Assembly: GCF_002806945.1 (NCBI RefSeq)
Contig: NZ_NIHC01000001.1
Span: 1-64,000 of the forward strand
Direction of reading: 5' to 3'
Origin: Marinobacter salexigens
Lineage (GTDB): Bacteria; Pseudomonadota; Gammaproteobacteria; Pseudomonadales; Oleiphilaceae
Length of the DNA: 64,000 nucleotides
A model generated the notes under the pieces. That model ran no database searches, had not been told where the DNA came from, and saw nothing but the letters and a program-made list of their open reading frames with translations. A program made the translations under genes and the position numbers. Shown piece by piece: positions 54,806-63,948 of the stretch (the stretch's first letter is position 1; each line of letters begins with the position of its first letter).

Positions 54806-56827
54806 TCAGCCTTTGCGGGCGTCGCTCTCTTTTACGCTCTCCGGCGCACTCTCCCTGGCAGTGGCCGTTACTATTTTAGCCGCTTCTACCAGTTTGAAGT
54901 TGATCTGCCGACGCTCCTCTTCCACACCGGAAAAGCTCACTTTCACCGCTTGATCCAGTTGGAATGTGCGCCCGTTCTTGTTGTGAATAAGGCGCAGTGT
55001 TACCGGATCAAAGCTGTACTTGCCGTTAAGACTCTTGCAGCTGACAAAGCCTTCCAGTCCATTGGATTCGAGCCGTACAAAAAAGCCTGCAGGAATAGTT
55101 CGGCTGATTACGCCATCCAGAGGATCTTCACCCAGTGTTTTGGCAAAATCGCTCTTGAGCCAGATTTCCAGACTGTTGGCGGCCTGTCGTGCTTTGAACT
55201 GCGTGCTCTGGAGCGTCTGCAGTTCGTCTGTGCCCAGGGCTTTCATTGGGGTATCCCAAAGCGCCGCTTTAATCATGCGGTGAACATACAGATCAGAGTA
55301 CTTGCGCAGCGGAGACGTGAATGTGGTGTAGGCACTCAGCCCCATGCCCTGGTGCGGGGCTGCGGTAAATGCCAGCTCGGCCCGGGCCAGTTGGCGCGAG
55401 AGGATGGATTTCACCGGCACTTCCGCCTCCAGAGTGGACGTCTCTTTCATCAGCGTTTTAAAGCCTTCCGGCGTGGTAACGTCGATATCCGCCAGGTGCG
55501 GGGCATAACTTTCAAGCAATGCCCGCACGTTGTCGGCGCGGTCGTCTCTGAGCCCCGGATGCTGGATAAACAGGCCAGACGCCTGCTTGGACAGGAAGTC
55601 CGCCGCGCAGCGGTTGGCCGCAACCATGCATTCCTCAACCAAGCGGTGCGCTTCATTCTGCACCGACGGCTCGATGCTGCGAATGCGCCGATTTTCATCC
55701 AGCCTTAGCCGGAATTCCGGGCGGTCGCCGCTTAGTAAAGCGTGTTCATTGCGCCATTTGCGCAATGCGGTAGCGGCCTGGTGGAGTTGGTCCAGACTGT
55801 TGCACACAGAATCCGGCAAAGCCTTGATGTCTTCGTCTTCGCGGCCTTCAATCAGGTTGGAGACCAGATCGTAACTGAGTTTGCCCTTGGAGCTGATAAC
55901 GGCCTGATGAAAACTGTAATCACCCAGGCTGCCGTCGTTATTGACCTGCAGGTCACACACCAGAGCCAGTCGTTTTACGTCTGGCATCAGCGAGCATAGA
56001 CGAGTGCTGATTGTGTCTGGAAGCATGGGCAGCGGGTCGCCCGGGAAGTAAATGGCGGTGGCGCGCTTGAAGGCTTCCAGCTCGGCCGCGCTCTTTTGGT
56101 CAATAACTGCCGCCGGGTCGGCAATGGCTATGGATAATGCCCAACCAGTGGCATTGGGTTCGGCCAGCAGCGCGTCGTCCATGTCCTGAGTGGCGGGGCT
56201 GTCGATGGTTACATAATCCCGGTCTGTGCGATCTTCCCGGCCGTCGCCGAGGGCTTCAATGGACGCCTCGTTCAGACTTTCTGCCTGCTCCACAACCGGG
56301 GCCGGCCAGGTGTCTGAAAGATCAAAGGTAGCCAGAGTCAGGGCGCGCTCAATGCCCGGTTCGCCGGCTTTGCCAATCACCCGCAGAACCTTTGCCTGGC
56401 CCTTGCCATCCTTGATCGGGTGTTTGTGCATGCAGCAGTACAGGTAATCATCAGGCTGGGCGTTCATGCGCTCTTTTGGCGGAATAAAAATCCAGCGGTT
56501 GATGCCCGGGGTTTCTGGCACCACAAAATGCCCTTTGCCCTTTACCAGATAGCGCCCGACAAAGGTGCTGAGCCGGCTTTCGATAAGCTCGTCCACAACT
56601 CCCTGGGTCTTACCTTTTTCCACCTCCTGTTCGGTGACATTGACCCGGTCACCCGGGAGCACTTTTTGCATTTCTTCCGGTGGCAGGAATACATCCCGCC
56701 CTTCATCCAGTGCGACGAATCCGAAGCGGCCGTTGGTGGCTTTAACAGTTCCGGGGAAAACAACTTTGCTTTCCTCAATGTCAGACTTTAGCTGGCGCAA
56801 CTGGCTGAGAGCGTCGGCGTTGAGCAT
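54806..56827 (-). CDS. RNase II-family exoribonuclease
   Basis: A 673-residue protein: an N-terminal cold-shock domain (residues 20-75), a second OB fold, the RNB catalytic domain with I-D-S-P-A-T-Q-D-M-D-D-A-L (Asp-209, 215, 217 and 218 coordinate magnesium), and a C-terminal S1 domain from about 585. Size and domain order fit RNase II rather than the longer RNase R. It degrades RNA from 3' to 5'. Confidence 0.92.
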   Translation of the reverse strand: MLNADALSQLRQLKSDIEESKVVFPGTVKATNGRFGFVALDEGRDVFLPPEEMQKVLPGDRVNVTEQEVEKGKTQGVVDELIESRLSTFVGRYLVKGKGHFVVPETPGINRWIFIPPKERMNAQPDDYLYCCMHKHPIKDGKGQAKVLRVIGKAGEPGIERALTLATFDLSDTWPAPVVEQAESLNEASIEALGDGREDRTDRDYVTIDSPATQDMDDALLAEPNATGWALSIAIADPAAVIDQKSAAELEAFKRATAIYFPGDPLPMLPDTISTRLCSLMPDVKRLALVCDLQVNNDGSLGDYSFHQAVISSKGKLSYDLVSNLIEGREDEDIKALPDSVCNSLDQLHQAATALRKWRNEHALLSGDRPEFRLRLDENRRIRSIEPSVQNEAHRLVEECMVAANRCAADFLSKQASGLFIQHPGLRDDRADNVRALLESYAPHLADIDVTTPEGFKTLMKETSTLEAEVPVKSILSRQLARAELAFTAAPHQGMGLSAYTTFTSPLRKYSDLYVHRMIKAALWDTPMKALGTDELQTLQSTQFKARQAANSLEIWLKSDFAKTLGEDPLDGVISRTIPAGFFVRLESNGLEGFVSCKSLNGKYSFDPVTLRLIHNKNGRTFQLDQAVKVSFSGVEEERRQINFKLVEAAKIVTATARESAPESVKESDARKG

Positions 56828-56931
56828 GGGTTAACCTGGCTAAAAAAATGAATGATGGGGCGGAGTATAACGGTTATGGCGATGCGAGTCAGACCCGTTA
56901 CGCTTGCTTTCCATCAGCTATTTTTAGCAAA

Positions 56932-56952
56932 GCCGAGCTAGTTATGCTCGGC
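56932..56952 (-). terminator. Small terminator at the end of the copper operon
   Basis: A 7-bp stem (56932-56938 with 56946-56952) whose loop region contains the DUF411 stop codon; on the minus strand it is followed by TTTGC and then an A-rich stretch. Weak but well placed. Confidence 0.5.
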
Positions 56953-57387
56953 AAACACCTTGGTCTGGCCCTTATCGTTAAACATCAGCACCTGGTAATG
57001 GTCTTTGCGATCGCCCATTTCCATACCCGGTGAGCCGGCTGGCATGCCGGGAACAGCAAGGCCTCTGGCTTTCGGAGCGTCGGCAATCAGCTTGTGAATA
57101 TCGGCGGCGGGCACGTGGCCTTCGATCACATAGTCGCCCACAAAGGCCGTGTGGCAGCTGGCCAGATTGCGGCTGATTCCGGCTTCGAACTTGACGCGAT
57201 TCATGTCGTGGGTATCTGTGGTTTCCACGTCAAAGCCATTGCTTTCCATGTGGTCAACCCAGGCGGTGCAACAGCCGCAGGTGGGTGATTTGTATACGTG
57301 AATGCTCTGTCCGGCGCCGGCGGCTAGTACAGGTGTGCTGAAGCCAAGTGTGGCGGTCAGGGCCATTCCGAGAATCTGCTTTTTCAT
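56938..57387 (-). CDS. DUF411 metal-binding protein
   Basis: A 149-residue periplasmic protein. The signal peptide ends at V-L-A-A near residue 23. The DUF411 core K-S-P-T-C-G-C-C-T-A-W-V-D-H-M holds three cysteines (37, 39, 40), likely a copper site, and G-H-V-P-A-A-D-I follows. DUF411 proteins commonly accompany copper-export genes. The C-terminus is rich in Met and Asp (G-M-P-A-G-S-P-G-M-E-M-G-D), another metal-friendly feature. Last gene of the copA operon. Confidence 0.92.
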   Translation of the reverse strand: MKKQILGMALTATLGFSTPVLAAGAGQSIHVYKSPTCGCCTAWVDHMESNGFDVETTDTHDMNRVKFEAGISRNLASCHTAFVGDYVIEGHVPAADIHKLIADAPKARGLAVPGMPAGSPGMEMGDRKDHYQVLMFNDKGQTKVFAEHN

Positions 57388-57412
57388 GGTGTTTCTCTCT
57401 TTGATGTAGTGT

Positions 57413-57529
57413 TCAGTGGTGGCTGTGATCTTGTGCAGGTGCGTCGCTGCCGGATGACGAAAGCCAGAACCACCAGACGATGGCGACCATCAGAACAAGC
57501 CCACCGGCATTGACCAATATAGTTTCCAT
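57413..57529 (-). CDS. Tiny single-helix membrane protein with His tail
   Basis: A 38-residue protein: one membrane helix (about residues 6-24, ending V-W-W-F-W-L) and a short tail ending D-H-S-H-H. Its ATG overlaps the copA TGA in a TGATG junction, which means translational coupling. It resembles CcoS/FixS-type accessory peptides of copper ATPases in size and position, though not in sequence. The His tail could bind copper. Confidence 0.75.
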   Translation of the reverse strand: METILVNAGGLVLMVAIVWWFWLSSSGSDAPAQDHSHH

Positions 57530-60144
57530 CAGTTCCGCTCCTCTTTTGATTGTTCGCTTGGCGCTTGAGCCGGTTTGCTACTGGTTTTAAACAGGCGCAA
57601 CCGGTTGGCGTTGGTTACTACGGTGACCGAAGACAGCGACATGGCGGCACCCGCAAGAATCGGGCTCATCAATACGCCCCAGATCGGGTAGAGCAGGCCC
57701 GCAGCTACGGGAATGCCCAAGGTGTTGTAAATGAACGCACCGAAAAGGTTCTGGTGAATGTTCTTCACCGTGGCCCGGGAGATCTCAATGGCATCCGGCA
57801 CCCCGTGCAAAGAGCCGCGCATCAGGGTGATGGCGGCACTTTCTATAGCAACGTCGGTGCCTGTACCTATGGCGAAGCCAACATCGGATGCGGCCAGCGC
57901 AGGGGCGTCGTTAATGCCATCGCCCACCATGGCAACCGTGTAACCCTTGGCGCGCATTTCATTCACTATGTCGGCTTTGTCTTCCGGCAGTACTTCCGCG
58001 CGGTATTCATCAATGCCGGTCTTTTCCGAAATGGCCTTGGCGGTGGCGTCTATATCGCCGGTTACCATCATGACCCGGATACCGGCATCGTGCAGGCGCT
58101 GAATAGCAGCTTCGGAATCCGGCTTGATGGCATCCGCCACCCCCATGACCCCCAGCAGTTCTTTGCCCCGGGCCAGGAATAATGGCGTGCCCGCCTGCTC
58201 GGTAATAGAATCTTCAACCTTGGCGAGGTCCGTCAGCGACAGGCCTTCAGACTCCAGCCAGCGGCGGTTGCCGAGCCGAATCGGCTCACCCTCAAATTCG
58301 CCCGCCACGCCCTTGCCGTTCAGGGCCTCAAAACCGGTAACGTTCAGCGGCTCTGCGTTCTGCTCTTTTGCTTTATTCACAATAGCTTCTGCCAGCGGGT
58401 GCTCGGAATGCTGCTCCAGACCTGCCGCCAGCGACAGCAGCGCCTGTTCATCGCCATTCACCGCATGCACGCTGGTCACCGCCGGATGGCCTTCAGTGAT
58501 GGTGCCGGTTTTATCCAGAATCACCAGGTCCAGCTTGCCTGCGGTTTGCAGGGCATCCCCCTGCCGAATCAGCGCGCCGTATTCCGCCGCCTTGCCAACA
58601 CCCACCATCACCGACATGGGTGTTGCCAGGCCCAAGGCGCAAGGGCAGGCAATAATCAGAATCGTGGTGGCTGCGATAATCATATGCACAACGGCAGGCT
58701 CCGGCCCTACGTTGTACCAGACCAGTGCCGAAGCCACGGCGATGAGCATGACACTGGGCACAAACACCGAGGATATCTTGTCCGCCAGCCGGCCGATAGC
58801 CGGTTTTGAGCCCTGTGCTTTCTTCACCAGGTGGATAATCTGCGCCAAAGCGGTTTCGCTACCTACATGGGTGGCCTCATAAACAATGGCGCCGTGGGTA
58901 TTCAGCGTACCGGCGGATACCTCGTCATCCACCGTTTTGGTTACCGGCATGGGTTCGCCGGTGAGCATGCTTTCGTCAATGCGGGTGCTGCCTTCGATAA
59001 CCCGGCCGTCCACCGGCAGGTTTTCACCCGGGCGAACGCGAATATGATCGCCCTTTTGCACATCCTCTACCGGAATGTCCTGCTCCTGCCCATCCCGGAT
59101 CACCCGCGCCGTCTTCGCCCGCAAATCCAGCAACCGGCGAACCGCCTCAGACGTCTTGCCCTTGGCTCGCAATTCCAGTGCCTGGCCCAGATTGATCAAA
59201 CCGATAATCATGGCTGAGGCTTCAAAATACACATGCCGCGCCATCTCCGGCAACGCCTCGGGAATGCTCACAACCGTGATGGAATACAGCCACGCGGTCC
59301 CCGTACCCAGCGCAATCAGCGTATCCATATTGGCGTTATGGTGCCGGAACGCCTTCCAGGCTCCGGTAAAGAAGTGCCCGCCGGTGCCCGCCATAACCAG
59401 GAACGTCAGCACACCGAGACCAAGCCAGATACCCTGATTCGCCTCGGTGATATTCATCGAGCCAAAGGTCATGCCATAAACCATCATGGCAACACCCAGG
59501 CCCAGACTGACCGCCATTTTTATCAGCAGGGTTCTATACTGCTTCTTGTCCTCTTCCTGCTTCTGATCGTCTGCGGCATCGGCATCTTCAATCACACTGG
59601 CCCCGTAACCGGAACTCTCCACCGCCTTGATCAGAGCCTGCGAGTCAGACACGCCGGTTGCCGTGGCGGTATTGTCCGCCAGGTTCATATGGGCATGGGT
59701 AACGCCGGACACTGACTTCAGAGCCTTCTCAATGGTATTCACACAAGAAGCACAGGTCGCGCCGGTGACCGCCAGAAGCACCTGGTCGTCACCTTGCGCA
59801 GGCGCTGCTGGCTTTTGAGGCTTGCTCTCCGGCGCCTTGGCCTGCTCGCCCGAATCGACATCTGGCTCCGAGCCCGACTCTTTCGACTTGGACGCGCAAC
59901 AGCTGGCGGGCTTTTCGGCCGCACCTACCGGTTCTGCAGGGAAGCCTGCATCCGACACAACCCTTGCCGCTTCCGTAGTATCAATGCCCTCAGGCAGAGC
60001 GACAGTCTGATCGTCCAGATTCACCCCAACCAGGCTCGCATCGCCGGTAAGTGGCTCCAGGGCATTCCGAATCTTTTTCACGCAACCCTGACAGGTCGCG
60101 CCGGAAATACTCAACGTGGTGTGCAACTCAGGTGCTTCACTCAT
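57529..60144 (-). CDS. copA: Copper-translocating P1B-type ATPase CopA
   Basis: An 871-residue ATPase. Two N-terminal heavy-metal domains carry C-Q-G-C (Cys-18, 21) and C-A-S-C (131, 134), separated by a Glu/Pro/Lys-rich linker with an extra Cys pair at 82-83. The transport site is C-P-C (500-502), the actuator T-G-E is at 395-397 and the phosphorylated Asp is D544 in D-K-T-G-T. It exports Cu(I) across the inner membrane. Preceded by merR and followed by a coupled tiny membrane protein and DUF411. Confidence 0.96.
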   Translation of the reverse strand: MSEAPELHTTLSISGATCQGCVKKIRNALEPLTGDASLVGVNLDDQTVALPEGIDTTEAARVVSDAGFPAEPVGAAEKPASCCASKSKESGSEPDVDSGEQAKAPESKPQKPAAPAQGDDQVLLAVTGATCASCVNTIEKALKSVSGVTHAHMNLADNTATATGVSDSQALIKAVESSGYGASVIEDADAADDQKQEEDKKQYRTLLIKMAVSLGLGVAMMVYGMTFGSMNITEANQGIWLGLGVLTFLVMAGTGGHFFTGAWKAFRHHNANMDTLIALGTGTAWLYSITVVSIPEALPEMARHVYFEASAMIIGLINLGQALELRAKGKTSEAVRRLLDLRAKTARVIRDGQEQDIPVEDVQKGDHIRVRPGENLPVDGRVIEGSTRIDESMLTGEPMPVTKTVDDEVSAGTLNTHGAIVYEATHVGSETALAQIIHLVKKAQGSKPAIGRLADKISSVFVPSVMLIAVASALVWYNVGPEPAVVHMIIAATTILIIACPCALGLATPMSVMVGVGKAAEYGALIRQGDALQTAGKLDLVILDKTGTITEGHPAVTSVHAVNGDEQALLSLAAGLEQHSEHPLAEAIVNKAKEQNAEPLNVTGFEALNGKGVAGEFEGEPIRLGNRRWLESEGLSLTDLAKVEDSITEQAGTPLFLARGKELLGVMGVADAIKPDSEAAIQRLHDAGIRVMMVTGDIDATAKAISEKTGIDEYRAEVLPEDKADIVNEMRAKGYTVAMVGDGINDAPALAASDVGFAIGTGTDVAIESAAITLMRGSLHGVPDAIEISRATVKNIHQNLFGAFIYNTLGIPVAAGLLYPIWGVLMSPILAGAAMSLSSVTVVTNANRLRLFKTSSKPAQAPSEQSKEERN

Positions 60145-60150
60145 AACGAT

Positions 60151-60582
60151 CTACTCCTCAACATGCTTTGCGGGAGTGTTGTCATCCCAATGTTCAATCA
60201 AGCGGCAGATAGTTCGACCATCCGGTGTGCCGTCTGGCATATCCTGCCAAGCGCCCAGCGCCGCCTGCATCCGTTTTCTCAGCTGCTGCAACTCTTCAAT
60301 TTCCCGCTCTACCTCTGCCAGCCGCTGCTGAAACACATCCCGAACCATAGGGCAGGGCGAGTGGTGATCATCTGCCTGATCGAGAATCTGCCGAACTTCC
60401 GGGAGCGAAAAACCAAGCTGCCGTGCCTTGCGGGCAAAACGCAGCCGCCGAAGATCCTCGGCATCGTAATGCTGGTAATTGTTATCCGGGTTCCGGGTGG
60501 GTTTAAGCAGCCCTTCGCGTGTATAGAAGCGAACAGTGTCCGGGTTAACCCCTGCAGCGGTAGCAAGTTCTTTGACTTTCAT
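60151..60582 (-). CDS. MerR-family metal-responsive regulator
   Basis: A 143-residue regulator (start ATG 60582; two alternative upstream starts). The winged helix K-V-K-E-L-A-T-A-A-G-V-N-P-D-T-V-R-F-Y-T-R-E-G-L is followed by a long dimer helix and a metal loop region with H-H-S-P-C-P-M-V and T-I-C-R-L-I-E. The two cysteines differ from the CueR C-x7-C loop. Position directly before copA implies copper sensing, although the metal is inferred from context. Confidence 0.88.
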   Translation of the reverse strand: MKVKELATAAGVNPDTVRFYTREGLLKPTRNPDNNYQHYDAEDLRRLRFARKARQLGFSLPEVRQILDQADDHHSPCPMVRDVFQQRLAEVEREIEELQQLRKRMQAALGAWQDMPDGTPDGRTICRLIEHWDDNTPAKHVEE

Positions 60583-60610
60583 ATCCAGCAGCATCGCCAA
60601 ATGTTAATGA

Positions 60611-60720
60611 GCGGTGGTGTGGGAGGCTTGTCCGAAAATGCTCGGAGCCAGGGAAGGCGGAGAGCAAGCGTACAGGGACGTATGCACAGCGGTTTTCGGA
60701 CAAGCCTCCCACACCGCCGC
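60611..60720 (-). repeat. Variable-arm hairpin repeat, copy D (reverse orientation)
   Basis: Arms 60611-60638 and 60693-60720 pair over 28 bases (27 standard, one G-T) around a 54-nt core (60639-60692). Read on the minus strand the core matches A-C: GCTGTGCATACGTCC, then a GTACGCTTG block and CCTGGCTCCG. It lies between the small zinc-ribbon protein gene and merR, that is in the region just upstream of merR-copA. Confidence 0.92.
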
Positions 60721-60767
60721 GGCTATCACCAAAGCAGGACAGCCGAGAGTGTTTGAAACTTAAGGAT

Positions 60768-60799
60768 AGCCTAAAACCTATGACCTACTCACAGGTCAA
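60768..60799 (-). promoter_or_regulatory. Candidate MerR-type promoter of merR-copA
   Basis: On the minus strand TTGACC (60799-60794) and TAGGCT (60773-60768) are 20 bases apart, the long spacing used by MerR-type promoters. An inverted repeat GACCT-N6-AGGTC (60782-60797) overlaps the -35 box. If real, repeat copy D lies in the leader of merR. Confidence 0.35.
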
Positions 60800-60805
60800 T
60801 GGTTT

Positions 60806-61126
60806 TCAGGAAGAGGGGCTTTTCGCCCGAAGGAAAGTACCACAGCTTTTGCACTGATCAGGCGCCATCAGCTTGGCCTGCCAGCCAATCTTCACGCCAC
60901 AAGCAGGGCACGCCAGACGCAACTGCATAATGATAATGGGCGTAATCAAAGCCACCAGCAGAAACCCCAAAGGTCCCCATTCATCACCACTGGACAGCCC
61001 AAGCTGACTGCTGAACACCAGGATAATCACCAGAGCCACAAACGCAAAAATAAAATAATTGCGGTTCCAGCGCTCCCATCGGCGAAGCTTGGTGTCCTGT
61101 TCCGGTGTCAGATACCCCGTGGCCAT
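60806..61126 (-). CDS. Small membrane protein with C-terminal zinc ribbon
   Basis: A 106-residue protein with two membrane segments (about residues 23-42 and 51-70) followed by a four-Cys ribbon, C-P-A-C and C-K-S-C, separated by 16 residues. This is likely a structural zinc site on the cytoplasmic side. No known function. The gene lies 19 bases downstream of the GGDEF-EAL gene and may be cotranscribed. Confidence 0.78.
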   Translation of the reverse strand: MATGYLTPEQDTKLRRWERWNRNYFIFAFVALVIILVFSSQLGLSSGDEWGPLGFLLVALITPIIIMQLRLACPACGVKIGWQAKLMAPDQCKSCGTFLRAKSPSS

Positions 61127-61145
61127 AAAAACCTACCTGGAAAAT

Positions 61146-63419
61146 TCAAATTTCATATCGTGGCTCAGCCAGCGCGAACTTCTCTAAGGTACCACCGACC
61201 AAAGCTCTCTCCAGCTCAGTGGCCGGAACCGGACGGCTGATCAAATAACCTTGAGCCATATTACAGCCCTGCCCCATAAGGAAGTCCAGTTGCGCTTGAG
61301 TCTCCACCCCTTCTGCCACCACTTTCAAACCAAGGTTGTGGGCAAGATTGATCACCGCTCGGGTAATCACCGCGTCATCATGACGCTCGGTTACTTCAGT
61401 AATAAATGAACGATCGATTTTCAGAAGGTCTACTGGGAAATCCCTCAGATACGCTAAAGAAGAATAACCTACACCGAAATCATCAATTGCCAGATGCACA
61501 CCAAGATCGTGTAAACGGGACAGCTGATCCCGATTGTGTTCAATATTCTGAATGAAAATCTCTTCGGTAAGCTCCACTTCCAGCCGTTCAGCCGGAATAC
61601 CCTCAGCATTCAAAGCATCGCGGATGTGATCCACCAGGTTTTCGTCATCCAGTTCCCGGCCAGACAAATTCACGGCAACCCTGAGGTGTCCAAAGCGAGT
61701 GCCATTCCACGCGGCCAACTGGCGACAGGCCGCCATCACCACCCAGTGGCCAATATCTGTAATTCGCCCGCTCTCTTCCGCAAGTGGAATGAACTCACCC
61801 GGAGCAAGTAAACCTCTGCGGGGATGCTGCCAGCGAATAAGGGCTTCGACACTGGTTATTTCACCGGTATCAAGATTTAACTGTGGCTGGTAGTGCAGAA
61901 CAAATTCATTGTTGGACAGAGCTTGGCTCAATTCCTTTTCCAGCTCCAGCCGCATCACTTCGCGCTCTTGCATACCTTCAGTGTAAAACTGGTAGGTATT
62001 GCGACCCTGATCCTTGGCACGGTACAAAGCGATATCTGCATTGCGTAGCAGAGTGTCTGCATCCAGCCCGCTCTGGGGGTACACGGCAATGCCCAAGGTA
62101 GAAGTGATGCTGTGAACCTCATCCTGAACCTCAAAAGGAGCCGCGAAACACTGCTTGATAAGCCCCAGAAGATGAATGATTTCGTCAATGTCTTCCACAA
62201 ACTGCAGGCAGATCATGAACTCATCACCGCCGGAGTAGGCAACGGAAACACGTTCATCACTGAGTAGATTCAAGCGTTTGGCAACCTGAACCAGCAATTC
62301 ATCGCCAAACTGATGGCCAAGAGAGTCATTCAGCATCTGAAAACGGTCAAGATCCAGCATTATGAGCGCGACTTGTCGCATCTGGCGATCGGCAAGGGTC
62401 AGTGTGTGAGCCAGGTCTTCCATAAAAAATCGCCGGTTTGCCAATCCGGTAAGAACATCCGTTGATTCCAGCCGCACCAGATCCTGTTGGATGGTTTTTC
62501 GCTGTGCGATCTCTTCATCCAGCTCCTGGCGAGTGGTCAGCAGGGCCTGGTTACGCTTCAGGATGATCTGTGCCAGAAGAACCGCGAGGCTGGTTAGCAC
62601 TCCCATGAGTAGCAGCGCAATAAATGTCCAGCGTGGCCAGGGGCTGAATTGTTTGGCTACCCAATCCGGTGAAGGCTCAAGCATGAGTTGCCAGTCCAGG
62701 GTCGGGAGATCTACGGGGACGGTGTAAGACAAGGAATCATCAGATCGGTCGAAAGAGTTCTGCCTGTATACCTCCGAGCCTTTGCTGAAAAGCGAAACGC
62801 GGAACATTTCAGGTTCGCGGGTAGATAACAGCTCTTGTGCCAACATCTCCATCCTGAAAACACCGGCGATAAACCCGTTGTTTTCTGCCCCCTTGCCAAC
62901 CGGCGCATAAATAACAATGCCTTTGCCGCCCTGGCGAAGCTCAAGTACATCTGAAATGTCGTAATTGCCCGAGAGTTGGGCTTCTGCGAGGGCTTGTCTT
63001 CGCTGCTCATTGAAGCCAACGTTGAAACCAAGAACAGTCTCATTCAGTGAGACAGGCTCAAGCCAGCGAATGAAAAAATCACGGTCTATCCATTCAATGA
63101 CGGTATAAATTCGGAAATCCATGAGGTAATTGCGAGCGTCCTGACGCCACTCATGTTCTGGCGTTGTCGGGTCTGCTGCAAGCCGCTTCGCCATGCGCTG
63201 GATAGCACCCGCATGGGATTTGAACTCCCATTCCAGGTTATTTGCCATGCTCCGGGTTTCATTTTCAAGATTGGCCTGTATTTGCCCTGTGTACTGGTGA
63301 ATCAAGCCATAACGGAGCCCGGATGCCATCATTAAAAAAATCAGAAAGATGGCAACCGGAAAGGCAGGATGCAGCATGCGCTTCAGAAAATGCCCGCCTT
63401 GCGCAGATGAGTGTTCCAA
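61146..63419 (-). CDS. Membrane sensor GGDEF-EAL protein (cyclic-di-GMP turnover)
   Basis: A 757-residue protein. Two membrane helices (about 20-38 and 265-287) frame a periplasmic CHASE-type sensor domain. A GGDEF domain with intact S-G-G-D-E-F (397-401) and an EAL domain with S-V-E-A-L-I-R-W (EAL at 525-527) follow; no RxxD inhibitory site is seen just before GGDEF. It could make or break cyclic-di-GMP. A TTG start at 63419 is used; ATG 63377 is an alternative. Confidence 0.93.
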   Translation of the reverse strand: MEHSSAQGGHFLKRMLHPAFPVAIFLIFLMMASGLRYGLIHQYTGQIQANLENETRSMANNLEWEFKSHAGAIQRMAKRLAADPTTPEHEWRQDARNYLMDFRIYTVIEWIDRDFFIRWLEPVSLNETVLGFNVGFNEQRRQALAEAQLSGNYDISDVLELRQGGKGIVIYAPVGKGAENNGFIAGVFRMEMLAQELLSTREPEMFRVSLFSKGSEVYRQNSFDRSDDSLSYTVPVDLPTLDWQLMLEPSPDWVAKQFSPWPRWTFIALLLMGVLTSLAVLLAQIILKRNQALLTTRQELDEEIAQRKTIQQDLVRLESTDVLTGLANRRFFMEDLAHTLTLADRQMRQVALIMLDLDRFQMLNDSLGHQFGDELLVQVAKRLNLLSDERVSVAYSGGDEFMICLQFVEDIDEIIHLLGLIKQCFAAPFEVQDEVHSITSTLGIAVYPQSGLDADTLLRNADIALYRAKDQGRNTYQFYTEGMQEREVMRLELEKELSQALSNNEFVLHYQPQLNLDTGEITSVEALIRWQHPRRGLLAPGEFIPLAEESGRITDIGHWVVMAACRQLAAWNGTRFGHLRVAVNLSGRELDDENLVDHIRDALNAEGIPAERLEVELTEEIFIQNIEHNRDQLSRLHDLGVHLAIDDFGVGYSSLAYLRDFPVDLLKIDRSFITEVTERHDDAVITRAVINLAHNLGLKVVAEGVETQAQLDFLMGQGCNMAQGYLISRPVPATELERALVGGTLEKFALAEPRYEI

Positions 63420-63510
63420 GAGCTACCCCGTTGAATGAGAATCCGGTCACACAATCTTAACGGCTGAAGACCGGCCAACGTTAGTTATTATTACATTGGG
63501 GTTGTCCTGT

Positions 63511-63948
63511 TTAATGCCCAGCCTTGATTGCAGGAATGCCCTGACGTGGAATTTCCTGTTTCGGGCAACGATCCATAACGACCGTCAGCCCGGCAGCCTC
63601 TGCTCTGGCAGCGCCCGATTCGTTGATAACGCCTATCTGTAGCCAGAGTACAGGCACCTTCAATTCAATAGCCTGGTCAATCACCGCATCCGTGCGCTCC
63701 GGGGCCAAAAACAGTTCTACCATGTCCACGGGCTCTGGTAGAGAGAGGATGTCAGGGTAAACCGTTTCGCCCAGCACCTTTTGACCGGCCAGCCGCGGAT
63801 TGACCGGAATAACACGGTACCCCTGATTCTGCATATACTCCATGACTTCATAGGAGGGACGGTGAGTTTTCTCGCTGGCACCTACCAGGGCAATTGTACG
63901 CACGCGCTCAAGGATTGCGCGCATCTGATCGGGCTGGTTGCTGGGCAT
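63511..63948 (-). CDS. CoA-binding protein (YccU-like)
   Basis: A 145-residue single CoA-binding Rossmann domain: A-L-V-G-A-S-E-K-T-H-R-P-S-Y-E-V-M near residue 17 and V-I-P-V-N-P-R near 46, as in the CoA_binding_2 family. Cytoplasmic; function unknown. It is the last complete gene in the window; the remaining 52 bases hold no recognisable feature. Confidence 0.92.
   Translation of the reverse strand: MPSNQPDQMRAILERVRTIALVGASEKTHRPSYEVMEYMQNQGYRVIPVNPRLAGQKVLGETVYPDILSLPEPVDMVELFLAPERTDAVIDQAIELKVPVLWLQIGVINESGAARAEAAGLTVVMDRCPKQEIPRQGIPAIKAGH

Noticed and set aside
59794..60756. A 320-residue plus-strand frame over copA and merR
   Set aside because: Antisense to two well-supported genes and across repeat copy D; no motif.
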